In this document: in pieces, positions 1-9,446 of the stretch | Position numbering within the stretch: position 1 is the stretch's first letter | How the letters are laid out: each line of letters begins with the position of its first letter | The notes under the pieces: model-generated | The model's database searches: none | The model's input: only the letters and a program-made list of their open reading frames with translations | Told to the model about the DNA's origin: nothing | DNA from: Alteromonas sp. 5E99-2 | GTDB taxonomy: Bacteria > Pseudomonadota > Gammaproteobacteria > Enterobacterales > Alteromonadaceae | Direction: 5' to 3' | NCBI RefSeq assembly: GCF_017368475.1 | Contig: NZ_JAFNJE010000003.1 | Coordinates: forward strand, 248,001-312,000 | Length of the DNA: 64,000 nucleotides | Program-made: the position numbers and the translations under genes

Positions 1-150
1 GTGGGTGAAATTTCATAGTTCTTCTTCTCCTGTTTCGTCCTATAAACACATGACGAAAATAAAGTAACCTTTAATTTACAAAATGATTACATCATTTTGA
101 CGTAATCGCAAGAACAAATCGTACCAGTTGTTCTCTCGATACTACATTTA

Positions 151-381
151 TTATAACTTAATGAATTTTATGAATTTATTTTGTTCATCAATTGTCAATT
201 GGTAACGTCCTTTTAATCCCTCTCTAGTAATACACTGCCTCAATCTAGCAGTCGGTACTTGAACTCGCTCTCCGCTTTCTGCTCGAATAACCGCGTTGGG
301 TACAGGTTGTAAATAAATTGTTTCACACTCGTGATAAGGAACATCCAAATTAAAATAAAAATGTTTAACTTTTTTGGCCAT
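151..381 (-). CDS. DUF2835 family small protein
   Basis: A 76-residue basic soluble protein of unknown function, recognised as DUF2835 by its general pattern (aromatic N-terminal strand, central VPTARLRQ segment, lysine-rich end). No signal peptide, membrane segment or catalytic motif is visible. It starts inside the last codons of pepN (17-bp overlap) and has no clear ribosome binding site of its own, so translation is probably coupled to pepN. It is the last gene of the operon NSS transporter-NhaC-pepN-DUF2835. The family name is from memory of family features; the function is unknown. Confidence 0.8.
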   Translation of the reverse strand: MAKKVKHFYFNLDVPYHECETIYLQPVPNAVIRAESGERVQVPTARLRQCITREGLKGRYQLTIDEQNKFIKFIKL

Positions 382-2965
382 ATGCTAATGCTTTACTTAC
401 TTTTTCAAATACATCTTTACTTAAATCTTTATGGTTAATTAACCGAGAAAGCTGCTTTCTCATTTCTTGCTCATGACACTGCGCTAAATTTTGAAATTGG
501 GTGAGAGGTGTTACCATTCTCGCCGCGACTTGAGGGTTTATACCATCAAGTTTCAATAAGTAGTCTGTCAAAAACTTATATCCAGAACCATCCTTTTTGT
601 GAAAGCCCAATTTATTATAAAAACCAAAGCTTCCAATGAGTGAACGCACTCTATTAGGGTTGTTTTTATTAAACACCGGATGCTCTTGTAACAAAGTTAA
701 CTGGCTGAGTATATCGGTTCTTTCTGCGGTAGCGTGCAGAGCAAACCACTTATCAATCACTAAACTGTCATCTTTCCATTTTGATTCAAAGTCTATCATC
801 AACTCATCGAATAGATTCAAAGCACAACATTGAGCCGCAGATAAAGCACTTAAGGTATCAGTCATATTATCGGCATATTCATACGTCGACTTAATAATCT
901 GTGTACTGCGCTTATCATGGGCGACAATACTGAGTATAGACTTTCTTAGCCGTCTTGCAGAAACTTGGCGATTGTTATAGCTGTACACCTGTTTATCAAT
1001 TGACTCTAGCGCACCAACGAGCTTTTCATAATACGTATTAGCGAGTATGGAAATAAACTTACTTCTAGCGTTGCACAATACCTCAACGTCCACATTCAGC
1101 CTTTTTTGAATCAAACTTTCAACACTGGGTAACGACAAAAATTCCGCTGTTTCTTCTTTACAATTACCTTGTTGTAAAATAGCTGAAAATACAGAATCAA
1201 ATTGCTTACTGACAGTTGATGCCCCCTGCTCTACACAACTAACTTCATAATTATATAATTCTTGAATAGCATCCCAGCGGTTAAATGAATCAGTATCATA
1301 AAGTGCAACTCTAGCGAGGCTATCTACGTCTACATCACGTTCTACAATAATTGGCGAGCTAAAATTTGCGTTAAACGTGGTAGTCACTTTATCTAATGAG
1401 GACATACCTCCAATGCGAATTACCGCCGAATCACTATTCAGTAAAAACTTATTTCGATCTAATTGAGTAGTGGATTCACAGGGTAGATCTAAAGGTAAAT
1501 TTTGCCCCTTTTCGTCATAACAGCGGTAATCCAATAAAATAGGAATTGCCTGTTTAGTCGCTTGGTCCGCAGTTTTAGGGGTGTGCTGAGATAAACAAAG
1601 CGTTCGATTGTTCTCATTTAATTCCACAGTAAGCTTGGGTGTGCCACTTTGGCTATACCAGAGGCGAAAATGAGATAAATCAATGCTCGTTTCACTTTGC
1701 ATTGCATCAACAAAGTCATCACAAGTCACCGCTTGGCCATCAAATCGCGCAAAATAAGTATTAATACCGGCTTTAAATGCTTTTTCACCGATAATATTCC
1801 ACAACATGCGAATGACTTCAGCCCCTTTGTCGTACACAGTCACTGTATAGAAATTGTTCATTTCCATGACTTCATCTGGCCTAATGGGGTGACTCATTGC
1901 ACTAGCATCTTCAGGAAACTGATGCTCTTTAATCATTTTAACCTGATCAATTCGAGTACTTAATTCCGACGTCATGTCAGCACTAAACAATTGATCTCTA
2001 AAAACAGTTAAGCCTTCTTTTAAACTCAGCTGAAACCAGTCTCTACAAGTAACCCTGTTGCCCGTCCAATTGTGAAAATACTCATGGGCTACCACAGCTT
2101 CAATGTTGAAGTAATCAGTGTCCGTCGCCGTGCGATCGTTTGCTAAAATGAACTTGCTATTGAAAACATTTAACCCCTTGTTTTCCATAGCTCCCATGTT
2201 AAAGAAATCTACCGCAACTATCATGTAAATATCTAAATCGTATTCAAGACCAAAGGTGTCTTCGTCCCACTTCATTGCACGCTTAAGCGCTTCCATGGCA
2301 AATTCAGACTTATCTAGTTGACCTTTATCTACGAAAAGCTCAAGGGCAATCTCTCTACCAGACAGGGTTGTAAAGGTGTCACGAAGAACGTCAAAGTCAC
2401 CACCAACTAAGGCGAATAAGTAACAAGGCTTAGGAAACGGATCATACCAAACAACTGTACGAACACCGCCCTCAACAGTTTCAGAAACCTTATTGCCATT
2501 ACTCAATAAATAAGGAAACTTTTCCGCGTCTGCATTTACAGAAACCGTAAAGGTAGCCAGTACATCAGGCCTATCTAAATAGTACGTAATGTGACGAAAG
2601 CCTTCAGCCTCACATTGAGTGCAATAAGCCCCGTTGGTTAAGTAAAGCCCTTCTAATGCCTTATTTTCTTGAGGATTAACTGTTGTTACTACCTTAAGAA
2701 CAAAACTATCAGGCACATCATTGATAACCAATTGCTCTTCATTAACAGAATACCTATTGGGGGCAACACTTTGGCCGTCTAATTCTAAACGGTTCAAGGA
2801 CATGCCCTTTCCATCTAACACAAGAGCAGAGGTATTTTTGCCAACACGCTTCAACCTCAACTCTGAAACAACACACGTTTCAGTGGGATGAAGCGTAATA
2901 TCTAAAGAAACATCTGTAATAGTAAATTCTGGGGGGAGATAATCTAATCTGAGTTTTGATTTCAT
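365..2965 (-). CDS. pepN: Aminopeptidase N (M1 family, PepN)
   Basis: Zinc metalloaminopeptidase that removes N-terminal residues from peptides in the cytoplasm and feeds amino-acid recycling. The 866-residue length is that of gammaproteobacterial PepN. Visible signatures are the exopeptidase motif GAMEN (about residues 258-262), the zinc motif HEYFH (294-298) and the third zinc ligand Glu317 in SLKEGLT. A C-terminal helical domain follows. No signal peptide. Its start overlaps the stop of the upstream NhaC-type gene by 4 bp (ATGA), so the two are co-transcribed and probably translationally coupled. The pairing with sodium-coupled transporters suggests joint use in amino-acid nutrition (inference). 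Confidence 0.97.
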   Translation of the reverse strand: MKSKLRLDYLPPEFTITDVSLDITLHPTETCVVSELRLKRVGKNTSALVLDGKGMSLNRLELDGQSVAPNRYSVNEEQLVINDVPDSFVLKVVTTVNPQENKALEGLYLTNGAYCTQCEAEGFRHITYYLDRPDVLATFTVSVNADAEKFPYLLSNGNKVSETVEGGVRTVVWYDPFPKPCYLFALVGGDFDVLRDTFTTLSGREIALELFVDKGQLDKSEFAMEALKRAMKWDEDTFGLEYDLDIYMIVAVDFFNMGAMENKGLNVFNSKFILANDRTATDTDYFNIEAVVAHEYFHNWTGNRVTCRDWFQLSLKEGLTVFRDQLFSADMTSELSTRIDQVKMIKEHQFPEDASAMSHPIRPDEVMEMNNFYTVTVYDKGAEVIRMLWNIIGEKAFKAGINTYFARFDGQAVTCDDFVDAMQSETSIDLSHFRLWYSQSGTPKLTVELNENNRTLCLSQHTPKTADQATKQAIPILLDYRCYDEKGQNLPLDLPCESTTQLDRNKFLLNSDSAVIRIGGMSSLDKVTTTFNANFSSPIIVERDVDVDSLARVALYDTDSFNRWDAIQELYNYEVSCVEQGASTVSKQFDSVFSAILQQGNCKEETAEFLSLPSVESLIQKRLNVDVEVLCNARSKFISILANTYYEKLVGALESIDKQVYSYNNRQVSARRLRKSILSIVAHDKRSTQIIKSTYEYADNMTDTLSALSAAQCCALNLFDELMIDFESKWKDDSLVIDKWFALHATAERTDILSQLTLLQEHPVFNKNNPNRVRSLIGSFGFYNKLGFHKKDGSGYKFLTDYLLKLDGINPQVAARMVTPLTQFQNLAQCHEQEMRKQLSRLINHKDLSKDVFEKVSKALAYGQKS

Positions 2966-4407
2966 GACGTCTTGAGTTTTGGCGGAGTGATCCGAAGAAT
3001 TTTAATGCCCACGTAGGCGTAAATTACTGCCATTATTGGGTTGATAAGATTGAAAAAAGTATAAACGAAATATTCGAATGGATGAACGCTAAGTACACCG
3101 TGCATGTAGGCGCCACACGTATTCCAAGGGATTAGAGGAGAAGTTAAAGTGCCGCCATCTTCAAGACTTCGAGAAAGGTTAAGTTGATCTAACCCTCTTT
3201 TTTCAAATTCTTCTTTATACATACGCCCAGGCATTACTATGGCCATGTATTGGTCTGCAGTAACGGCATTGGTGCCAATACATGTCAATATCGTTCTCGT
3301 TACCATAGCCCCAGCTGAATTAGCGCCTTTTAAAATTGTACTTACAATGCGGTTTAATAAACCGGTTCCCTCTAACACTGCACCAAAAGCCATAGCACAA
3401 ATAATTAACCAAATTGTGTTTAGCATCGACGACATACCACCACGACTAAGAAGACTATTTAAGTTTTCATCGGGCGTTGAAAAGCTAACCCCATCGAAAA
3501 GCGCTGTCCAAATTACAATAAGAGCGGAAATTGCATCTTTACTGTCGTTTTCACTCAGAGAATACACAACATCAATTTGAAATAATGCTGCCCAAATTGC
3601 GCCTAAAATAGCCCCAATAAACACAGCTGGAAATGCTGGCATTTTGCGAACGGCTAAAGTAAGCAAGACAAAAAGAGGGATCAGTAGATGAACACCTAAA
3701 TTAAACGATTCTGCGAGTAGAGACTGCATTTCTGCAATACGCTGAGCAGATTCCGCTCCATTTTCTGTTAACCCAATGATTAAAAATAAAATCAAAGCAA
3801 TAACAAAGCTAGGTATGGTCGTCCACAGCATATATTTAATATGCTCAAACAAATTCGTGCCGGCGACAGCAGGGGCCAAATTTGTAGTTTCAGATAAGGG
3901 AGATATTTTGTCGCCAAAATACGCGCCTGAAATAACTGCACCAGCTGTAATTGCAGGCGACATATCCATGCCTGTAGACACGCCCATTAAGGCAACACCA
4001 ACAGTTGCGGCTGTAGTCCATGAACTACCAATACTCATAGCGACAACGGCGCAAATTAAGCACGCTGCGGCATAGAAAAAACTGGGGTTCAACAAAGCTA
4101 GACCATAGTAAATCAAAGTAGGAACGGTGCCAGCAAGCATCCAAGTTCCAATTAGTGCCCCCACAGCTAACAAAATAAGACATGCGCCTAACGACATTGA
4201 AATACCTTTAACGATATTTTTTTCAATAGAAGCCCATGTATAGCCGTTTTTTAATCCAATGATGGCTGATATTCCTACCCCTAAAAGCAAAGCAATTTGG
4301 TTGGGGCCAAAAGAGGAATTGTCCCCAAATAAATAAACCGAGCCTCCCATCATTATGATGAGAGAAACTATGGGTATAAGCGCATCAGATAAACTAGGCG
4401 TTTTCAT
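2962..4407 (-). CDS. NhaC-family Na+/H+ antiporter
   Basis: Inner-membrane antiporter of 481 residues with about 11-12 hydrophobic segments. The family signature GAYFGDKISP (residues about 161-170), followed by SETTNLAPAV, identifies the NhaC family. These exchange sodium for protons, and some relatives exchange organic acids or amino acids, so the substrate is not certain. It lies 15 bp downstream of an NSS-type sodium symporter and overlaps pepN by 4 bp. One simple reading is that it expels sodium brought in by the symporter. I give no gene symbol because NhaC itself is not distinguished from paralogues by sequence reading alone. Confidence 0.88.
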   Translation of the reverse strand: MKTPSLSDALIPIVSLIIMMGGSVYLFGDNSSFGPNQIALLLGVGISAIIGLKNGYTWASIEKNIVKGISMSLGACLILLAVGALIGTWMLAGTVPTLIYYGLALLNPSFFYAAACLICAVVAMSIGSSWTTAATVGVALMGVSTGMDMSPAITAGAVISGAYFGDKISPLSETTNLAPAVAGTNLFEHIKYMLWTTIPSFVIALILFLIIGLTENGAESAQRIAEMQSLLAESFNLGVHLLIPLFVLLTLAVRKMPAFPAVFIGAILGAIWAALFQIDVVYSLSENDSKDAISALIVIWTALFDGVSFSTPDENLNSLLSRGGMSSMLNTIWLIICAMAFGAVLEGTGLLNRIVSTILKGANSAGAMVTRTILTCIGTNAVTADQYMAIVMPGRMYKEEFEKRGLDQLNLSRSLEDGGTLTSPLIPWNTCGAYMHGVLSVHPFEYFVYTFFNLINPIMAVIYAYVGIKILRITPPKLKTS

Positions 4408-4422
4408 AAAATAATTAATTCA

Positions 4423-5757
4423 CTAGAAAATGGAACGTAAAAACATAAATGCGATAATTAAAGGGCAGATAAATTTGACATAAACAGGCCAAATTTTCCA
4501 AAACAACGAATGTTCTGCATTTTCAAACCCTAACTTCAGTTCCTTTAAGATTTCATTCCTATGCCATAACCAACCTGTAAATAAGCATAAAAACAAACCA
4601 AGAAGTGGTTGGCTGTATTCTGTAGTAACAGTAATAACCAAACCAAAAAGCGCACCAAAATTAAAAATTATTATGGTGCTTAAAGAAAAAATAATCATCG
4701 TAACGATAATAACAGCAATCTTTCGGCTAATCTTTTTGTTTTCAACTAGATAAGCCACTGGTACTTCTAACATAGAAATTGATGAGGTTAATGCCGCTAT
4801 GGTCATCAGAGCAAAGAAAATGCAAGATACAAATAATCCTGCGCCCTCAATTCGACTAAACAAATCAGGCAACACGGTGAAAATTAACTTATCTCCAGCG
4901 ATAAGTGCGCCCGATTCAGAAAATATTTCTACACCACTGGCAAGCGCAACGTACATAGCAGGAATAATTAACATTCCTGCAAGCACTGCAATGCCAATAT
5001 CCACTAAAGCAACTGCAGCGCCTATAGAAGGAAGGTTTTCACTTTTGGACATATATGACCCATAGATCAACATAGTACCAACACCAAGAGACATAGAAAA
5101 GAACGCCTGCCCCATGGCGCTAATCAATAAATCAGGGTTCAATATTTGTTTAAAGTCAGGAACTAAATAGGCTTTCCATCCTTCAATAGCACCAGGTAAG
5201 GTGCTGACATAAACAATTAAACCAATAATCAGCAATATTAATGTTGGCATCAATCGTACTGACCATTTTTCAATACCTGCTTTAACGCCACCAATAACAA
5301 TATAGCCAGTTAAAAGCATAAAAATACCGCAAAATACTAAGTTTCTTGTGGTGCTAAAAGAGGTAATCCACTCACTTGCACTGTCAATTTGTACAAGCTT
5401 TAGGGTTGAGTCGGCAAAGAAAGAGAACATCCAGCCGCCAACAATGGCATAGAAAGAAAGGATGAGTGAAACAGTAATAATACCTGCTAAGCCAAAAAGA
5501 CTAGGCCAAGGTTTTTTACTCAGACCACCAAGGGCTTCTACCATATTTGATCGCGCTGAGCGGCCAATTAGAAGCTCAGCCATTAGCACAGGGTATGCCA
5601 ATACAAAAGCGAGTATTAAATAAACTAAAACAAATGCCGCACCGCCATTACCAGCAACTTGGGTGGGAAACCCCCAAATATTGCCTAATCCAACAGCAGA
5701 TCCGGCAGCAGCTAAAATAAACCCTAGCCGAGACGAAAATTCACCTCTTGCAGCCAT
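4423..5757 (-). CDS. Sodium-dependent transporter, NSS/SNF family
   Basis: Sodium-coupled symporter of the neurotransmitter:sodium symporter family (LeuT, MhsT, Tyt1 relatives), likely for an amino acid. The N-terminal family signature RGEFSSRLGF (residues 4-13) is followed by the unwound first helix region GSAVGLGNIWGFP, which carries sodium-site residues. At 444 residues with about 11 hydrophobic segments it matches the shorter 11-helix bacterial branch rather than 12-helix LeuT. The start ATG has an AGGG-type ribosome binding site. It is the first gene of the operon with NhaC, pepN and DUF2835. The substrate cannot be read from the sequence. Confidence 0.93.
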   Translation of the reverse strand: MAARGEFSSRLGFILAAAGSAVGLGNIWGFPTQVAGNGGAAFVLVYLILAFVLAYPVLMAELLIGRSARSNMVEALGGLSKKPWPSLFGLAGIITVSLILSFYAIVGGWMFSFFADSTLKLVQIDSASEWITSFSTTRNLVFCGIFMLLTGYIVIGGVKAGIEKWSVRLMPTLILLIIGLIVYVSTLPGAIEGWKAYLVPDFKQILNPDLLISAMGQAFFSMSLGVGTMLIYGSYMSKSENLPSIGAAVALVDIGIAVLAGMLIIPAMYVALASGVEIFSESGALIAGDKLIFTVLPDLFSRIEGAGLFVSCIFFALMTIAALTSSISMLEVPVAYLVENKKISRKIAVIIVTMIIFSLSTIIIFNFGALFGLVITVTTEYSQPLLGLFLCLFTGWLWHRNEILKELKLGFENAEHSLFWKIWPVYVKFICPLIIAFMFLRSIF

Positions 5758-5794
5758 ACCCTAAACCCTTTTTTTATTATTATATAGTTAGCAT

Positions 5795-7831
5795 TTAGCC
5801 TCTGCTAAATGCGTACTTACCTGTTTCGACTAAATCAAATGTAATATTCGCAGCTTCGTCTAGAAATGGGTCTAACTCACTCAGCTCGTCTGGTAAGTCG
5901 TCCAAATTATCCACTTTTTCCATTCCCATTCTCGCCAGCCTTTCGTTTGCTCTTGCTAGCGCCTTTTCTTCGTTTTCGTTCTTTTCTTTAATGCGAACAG
6001 ATTTAACCAAGGAAATCGTTTTATCGTCTTTCTCTTTGTTATAGCGCTCAATATCCTCAAAAAGATAGCCAAATTCAGGGTTCTTCAACGTCCTTGCATT
6101 ATGCTTGGCGGTTATCACATCTAAGGCAGAAGACGAATCTTGGAAGGTTGTGTAATTTGCTCTATCAATCTTATCCCAAGGTAATGCATTATCTTGCTGG
6201 CTTTCTCCCCAATCTGCTGGTTCGATTGGTGAAGGTAATAAAATATCTGGTACGACACCTTTATGCTGAGTGCTACCACCATTAATTCTGTAAAACTTTG
6301 CAATGGTAAATTGAACACTACCTAAAGGGTTTTCATAAAGATCGTAAATACGACCCAATCCTCTATGGTGTTGAACCGTTCCTTTACCAAAGGTTTGTTC
6401 ACCAACAATTAATGCCCGGTCGTAATCTTGTAAAGCTGCTGCAAAAATTTCTGATGCGGACGCACTGTAACGATCCACTAGTACTGTTAACGGACCATCA
6501 TATTGGACAACACCGTCAGTATCTCTATTCACGCTAACTCGATTTGTATAGCGAATTTGAACCACTGGGCCTTGATCGATAAACAGTCCTGTTAGTAATG
6601 TTGCTTCACTTAAAGAACCACCACCATTACCTCTTAAATCAACAATAATGCCTTTAACATTTTCTGCTTTAAGAGATACCAGTTCTTTATTAACGTCTTG
6701 ATGCAAATTATTGTAAAAACTAGGGATAGTGATCACCCCTACTTTTTCACCTTTGTAAGGTCCTGTATCCGGCACATAAACTTCAGATTTAGCGGCTCTA
6801 TCTTCAAGTTTAATCTTGTCTCTTTGCATGCTCACAATAGCAATGGTTTTTGACGATGAGCTGCCTTTTTGAACTTGTAACCTTACCGAGCTGCCTTTTG
6901 GCCCTTTTATAAGTTCGACAACTTCATCAAGACGCCAACCAACTACATCAACAAATTCTTCATCGTCCTGAGCGACGCCGATAATTTTATCTTCGGGTTT
7001 TAGCTTTTCTGATTTATCAGCAGGACCACCGGGAACAATACTGCGAATAACAGTATAATCATCTTCAATTTGTAGAACGGCGCCAATACCTTCAAATTCA
7101 AGATTCATCTCCATTTGGAAGCGTTCGGCATTTCTAGGCGATAAGTAACTTGTATGTGCTTCGATGCTTCTAGCAAATGCATTCATCACAGTTTGAAAAA
7201 CATCTTCGCTTTTAGTTTGCTTGATACGCTTGATGGCTCTTTCATAGCGTTTTGATAATAAGTCTTTAACTTCTTCTGCCGTTTTATCGGCAAGCGATAA
7301 ATTTAACGCGTCATATTTAATTCTTTGACGCCATAATTCATCTCGCTCAGCAGCTGTTGATGGCCAGTCAGCATCGTCTCTGTCAAATAAGAATACATCG
7401 CCTTCTTTTGTAAAGTCGAAGCCTTTATCTAACAACGAAAGAGCGTATTCATAACGTTCAACGCGTTGTAGCTGACTTAAATTAAACATATCGTAGGCGA
7501 CAGAAAGATCACCTTTTGTTAATGCATCATCAAATTTAGATCTGTATTTTTCAAAAGCAGTAATTTCATCTTTCAAAAATAAATTTTTACCACTGTCTAA
7601 GGCTTTAATATATTTGTCGTATATTTTTTCCGACAAGGCATCATTAAGCGTAATTTCTTTGTAATGAGAACGGGTAAAAAGAGCTGATACCCTTTTTGCA
7701 GCAGCGGCGTGTTGTGACTCTTGCGCTAAAACTGGCAGTACATGAGATTCTTCAGTAGAAGGACCTGCGTGAGAAAGGAACGACGCTGATACAATCGCAC
7801 TCGTTAATGTCTTACAAAGAAATTTATTCAT
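5795..7831 (-). CDS. prc: Carboxy-terminal processing protease (tail-specific protease Prc)
   Basis: Periplasmic S41 serine protease that trims C-termini and degrades ssrA-tagged or misfolded envelope proteins, including lipoproteins and cell-wall hydrolases. It has an N-terminal signal peptide ending near SHAGPS, an N-terminal helical domain, a PDZ domain (about residues 240-325) and the S41 core. The Ser-Lys dyad is visible as Ser458 in YSASASEIFAAAL and Lys483 in GEQTFGKGTVQ, with the 25-residue spacing of E. coli Prc. The C-terminal helical extension is the DUF3340-type domain. The 678-residue length is normal. It begins 3 bp after proQ, as in E. coli, so the pair is co-transcribed. Confidence 0.97.
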   Translation of the reverse strand: MNKFLCKTLTSAIVSASFLSHAGPSTEESHVLPVLAQESQHAAAAKRVSALFTRSHYKEITLNDALSEKIYDKYIKALDSGKNLFLKDEITAFEKYRSKFDDALTKGDLSVAYDMFNLSQLQRVERYEYALSLLDKGFDFTKEGDVFLFDRDDADWPSTAAERDELWRQRIKYDALNLSLADKTAEEVKDLLSKRYERAIKRIKQTKSEDVFQTVMNAFARSIEAHTSYLSPRNAERFQMEMNLEFEGIGAVLQIEDDYTVIRSIVPGGPADKSEKLKPEDKIIGVAQDDEEFVDVVGWRLDEVVELIKGPKGSSVRLQVQKGSSSSKTIAIVSMQRDKIKLEDRAAKSEVYVPDTGPYKGEKVGVITIPSFYNNLHQDVNKELVSLKAENVKGIIVDLRGNGGGSLSEATLLTGLFIDQGPVVQIRYTNRVSVNRDTDGVVQYDGPLTVLVDRYSASASEIFAAALQDYDRALIVGEQTFGKGTVQHHRGLGRIYDLYENPLGSVQFTIAKFYRINGGSTQHKGVVPDILLPSPIEPADWGESQQDNALPWDKIDRANYTTFQDSSSALDVITAKHNARTLKNPEFGYLFEDIERYNKEKDDKTISLVKSVRIKEKNENEEKALARANERLARMGMEKVDNLDDLPDELSELDPFLDEAANITFDLVETGKYAFSRG

Positions 7832-7834
7832 AAA

Positions 7835-8470
7835 TTACCTCTTAGATGGTGCTAACCTCAAATTACTTGAGTCAACTTTCATGATCATACCGCTATCGAG
7901 CTGCACATGAACGCCATCTTTTGCTATTTCAGTTATGACTGCATTCATTGGAATCTTTCCAAGCTTAACCGTAACAAGTGTTCCAGCTTTTAAATCGCTT
8001 GATTCTAATTTTACAGGAGTAGGCTTTTTAGTACGTTTTTCTATGGGTTTAGTTCCCTTTGCAGGAACAGAAGCACGTTTTTTACGAGGTGCATTTTCTT
8101 TGCTCCCCAGCTTACTCCCTTGCTCTTTGCGTTTCTCAGCTGCTTTTTCTTTACTTTGTTTAAGCTGTTCCGCAGCATGATCAGCGTGTTCTTTTTCGAT
8201 TTTATCGCCATCTACACCATTAAGATCAACACGACATACACCTTCTTTAACACAGTGTAAGTAGCGCCAACTATTCGTGTAATGCCTAAGCGAAGAACGC
8301 AACAGTGTTTTACTTAAACGCTGGTCGTCCTTAATTTGCTCGACAATATCTTGAAAAATGCCAATTTTTAAGGGTTTTGCGTTACCTTTAACTGAAAAGC
8401 AGTTAGGGAACGTTTCGGCAAGAAAGTTTATTACTTCCTTACTTGATGAAAATTTGTCAGTTGTGTCCAT
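7835..8470 (-). CDS. proQ: RNA chaperone ProQ
   Basis: Cytoplasmic RNA-binding chaperone that stabilises sRNAs and mRNA 3' ends. The N-terminal FinO-like domain (about residues 8-115) contains the recognisable LRHYTNSWRYLHCV stretch. It is followed by a lysine/alanine-rich basic linker (about 115-150) and a Tudor-like C-terminal domain (about 155-211) containing KLGKIPMNAVITE. The 211-residue length is typical. It follows the small gene at 8471 without a gap and precedes prc by 3 bp. The msrC-proQ-prc order is conserved in enterobacteria, with one extra gene inserted here. Confidence 0.95.
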   Translation of the reverse strand: MDTTDKFSSSKEVINFLAETFPNCFSVKGNAKPLKIGIFQDIVEQIKDDQRLSKTLLRSSLRHYTNSWRYLHCVKEGVCRVDLNGVDGDKIEKEHADHAAEQLKQSKEKAAEKRKEQGSKLGSKENAPRKKRASVPAKGTKPIEKRTKKPTPVKLESSDLKAGTLVTVKLGKIPMNAVITEIAKDGVHVQLDSGMIMKVDSSNLRLAPSKR

Positions 8471-8779
8471 TTAATCCCGCACATTGTCGGATGTAATATC
8501 ATTGGTATCTAAATCATCCCAAGATGATAGCTGCTGGTCAACCCAATCAAGCAAATCCGCGTCATCTATTTCACTTAATGAGCGATCTTTGTACCAATAT
8601 TCCCAAATTGCCTGACTTAGCTGGTCAAATCTTGAGCTTGATTCGTCATTTGCGCACGTATCTGCCACTTTATGCAGCATCATATTCATTTGTTCAGACG
8701 CCAAAGAAGGGTCGTCATGCCAATCGTCTAAATCTTCTGGTGTGGATAAAACAGTGTGTACATCAATCAAAAAGTTCAT
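8471..8779 (-). CDS. Conserved small acidic protein of unknown function
   Basis: A 102-residue, strongly acidic soluble protein rich in Asp, Ser and Trp (for example the C-terminal stretch LLDWVDQQLSSWDDLD). No signal peptide, transmembrane segment, cysteine pair or known catalytic motif is visible. Its ATG overlaps the msrC stop by 4 bp and its stop abuts the proQ start, which supports it as a real, translated gene in the msrC-proQ-prc operon. I do not recognise the family. Acidic composition and tight coupling to proQ make a modulator of the basic ProQ protein conceivable, but this is speculation. Confidence 0.8.
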   Translation of the reverse strand: MNFLIDVHTVLSTPEDLDDWHDDPSLASEQMNMMLHKVADTCANDESSSRFDQLSQAIWEYWYKDRSLSEIDDADLLDWVDQQLSSWDDLDTNDITSDNVRD

Positions 8780-9234
8780 TGAAGACTATTCACTACAATA
8801 AGAGCGATCGCTTCTAGGGCAACTTGATCTTCTTCATCAAATCGGTCGTGAATTGGACTATCAATATCCAAAACACCAATTAACTTATCATTTTTAACAA
8901 GTGGAATGACTATTTCTGAATTTGACTGTGCATCACACGCAATATGACCGTCAAATTCGTGCACGTCTTTTATCCGCTGTACGGTTCGTTCTGCAGCAGC
9001 AACACCACAAACACCTTTCCCCATAGGGATTCGGACACAAGCAGGCTGTCCTTGAAAAGGGCCCAATATAAGCTGTTCTTCCTTATACAAATAAAACCCT
9101 GCCCAATTGATGTTCTCAAGATTATTGAACAGCAAGGCACTTATATTTGCCATATTCGCTATCTGGTCTGTTTCAGTTTCTAATAGTATTTCTGCTTGCT
9201 TAATTAAAAGCGAGTAATTCGTTTTGTTTTGCAT
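8776..9234 (-). CDS. msrC: Free methionine-(R)-sulfoxide reductase (GAF domain)
   Basis: Reduces free methionine-R-sulfoxide back to methionine, using thioredoxin-type reductant. It is a single GAF domain of 152 residues. Three cysteines, Cys66, Cys76 and Cys100, have the same 10- and 24-residue spacing as the catalytic and resolving cysteines of E. coli MsrC, and sit in PACVRIPMGKGVCG and HIACDAQS. It is the first gene of the operon with an unknown gene, proQ and prc. Upstream is an AT-rich stretch that must carry the operon promoter. Confidence 0.93.
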   Translation of the reverse strand: MQNKTNYSLLIKQAEILLETETDQIANMANISALLFNNLENINWAGFYLYKEEQLILGPFQGQPACVRIPMGKGVCGVAAAERTVQRIKDVHEFDGHIACDAQSNSEIVIPLVKNDKLIGVLDIDSPIHDRFDEEDQVALEAIALIVVNSLQ

Positions 9235-9446
9235 TTATATATATTCAGTTTTTACGAGAGTTATTTATATATGATATTAAAAATAATAAAAAATCAAAAA
9301 AAGCCCGTTTCGTTACCAAATTGGTTGTTTGGAAAACAAGTTAATCTCTTTTTACACGTGATTTATCATCATGACACATTAGCAAAAAGTTAAAAATTAA
9401 AATAAAATAATATTTTGTTTATTTTATCTTCAATTTTGAGCTAGTA

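Noticed and set aside
1-67. Open plus-strand frame at the left edge ending with TAA at 65-67
   Set aside because: Only 21 codons are visible and the sequence is not recognisable. It could be the tail of a gene that begins outside the window, but there is no support.
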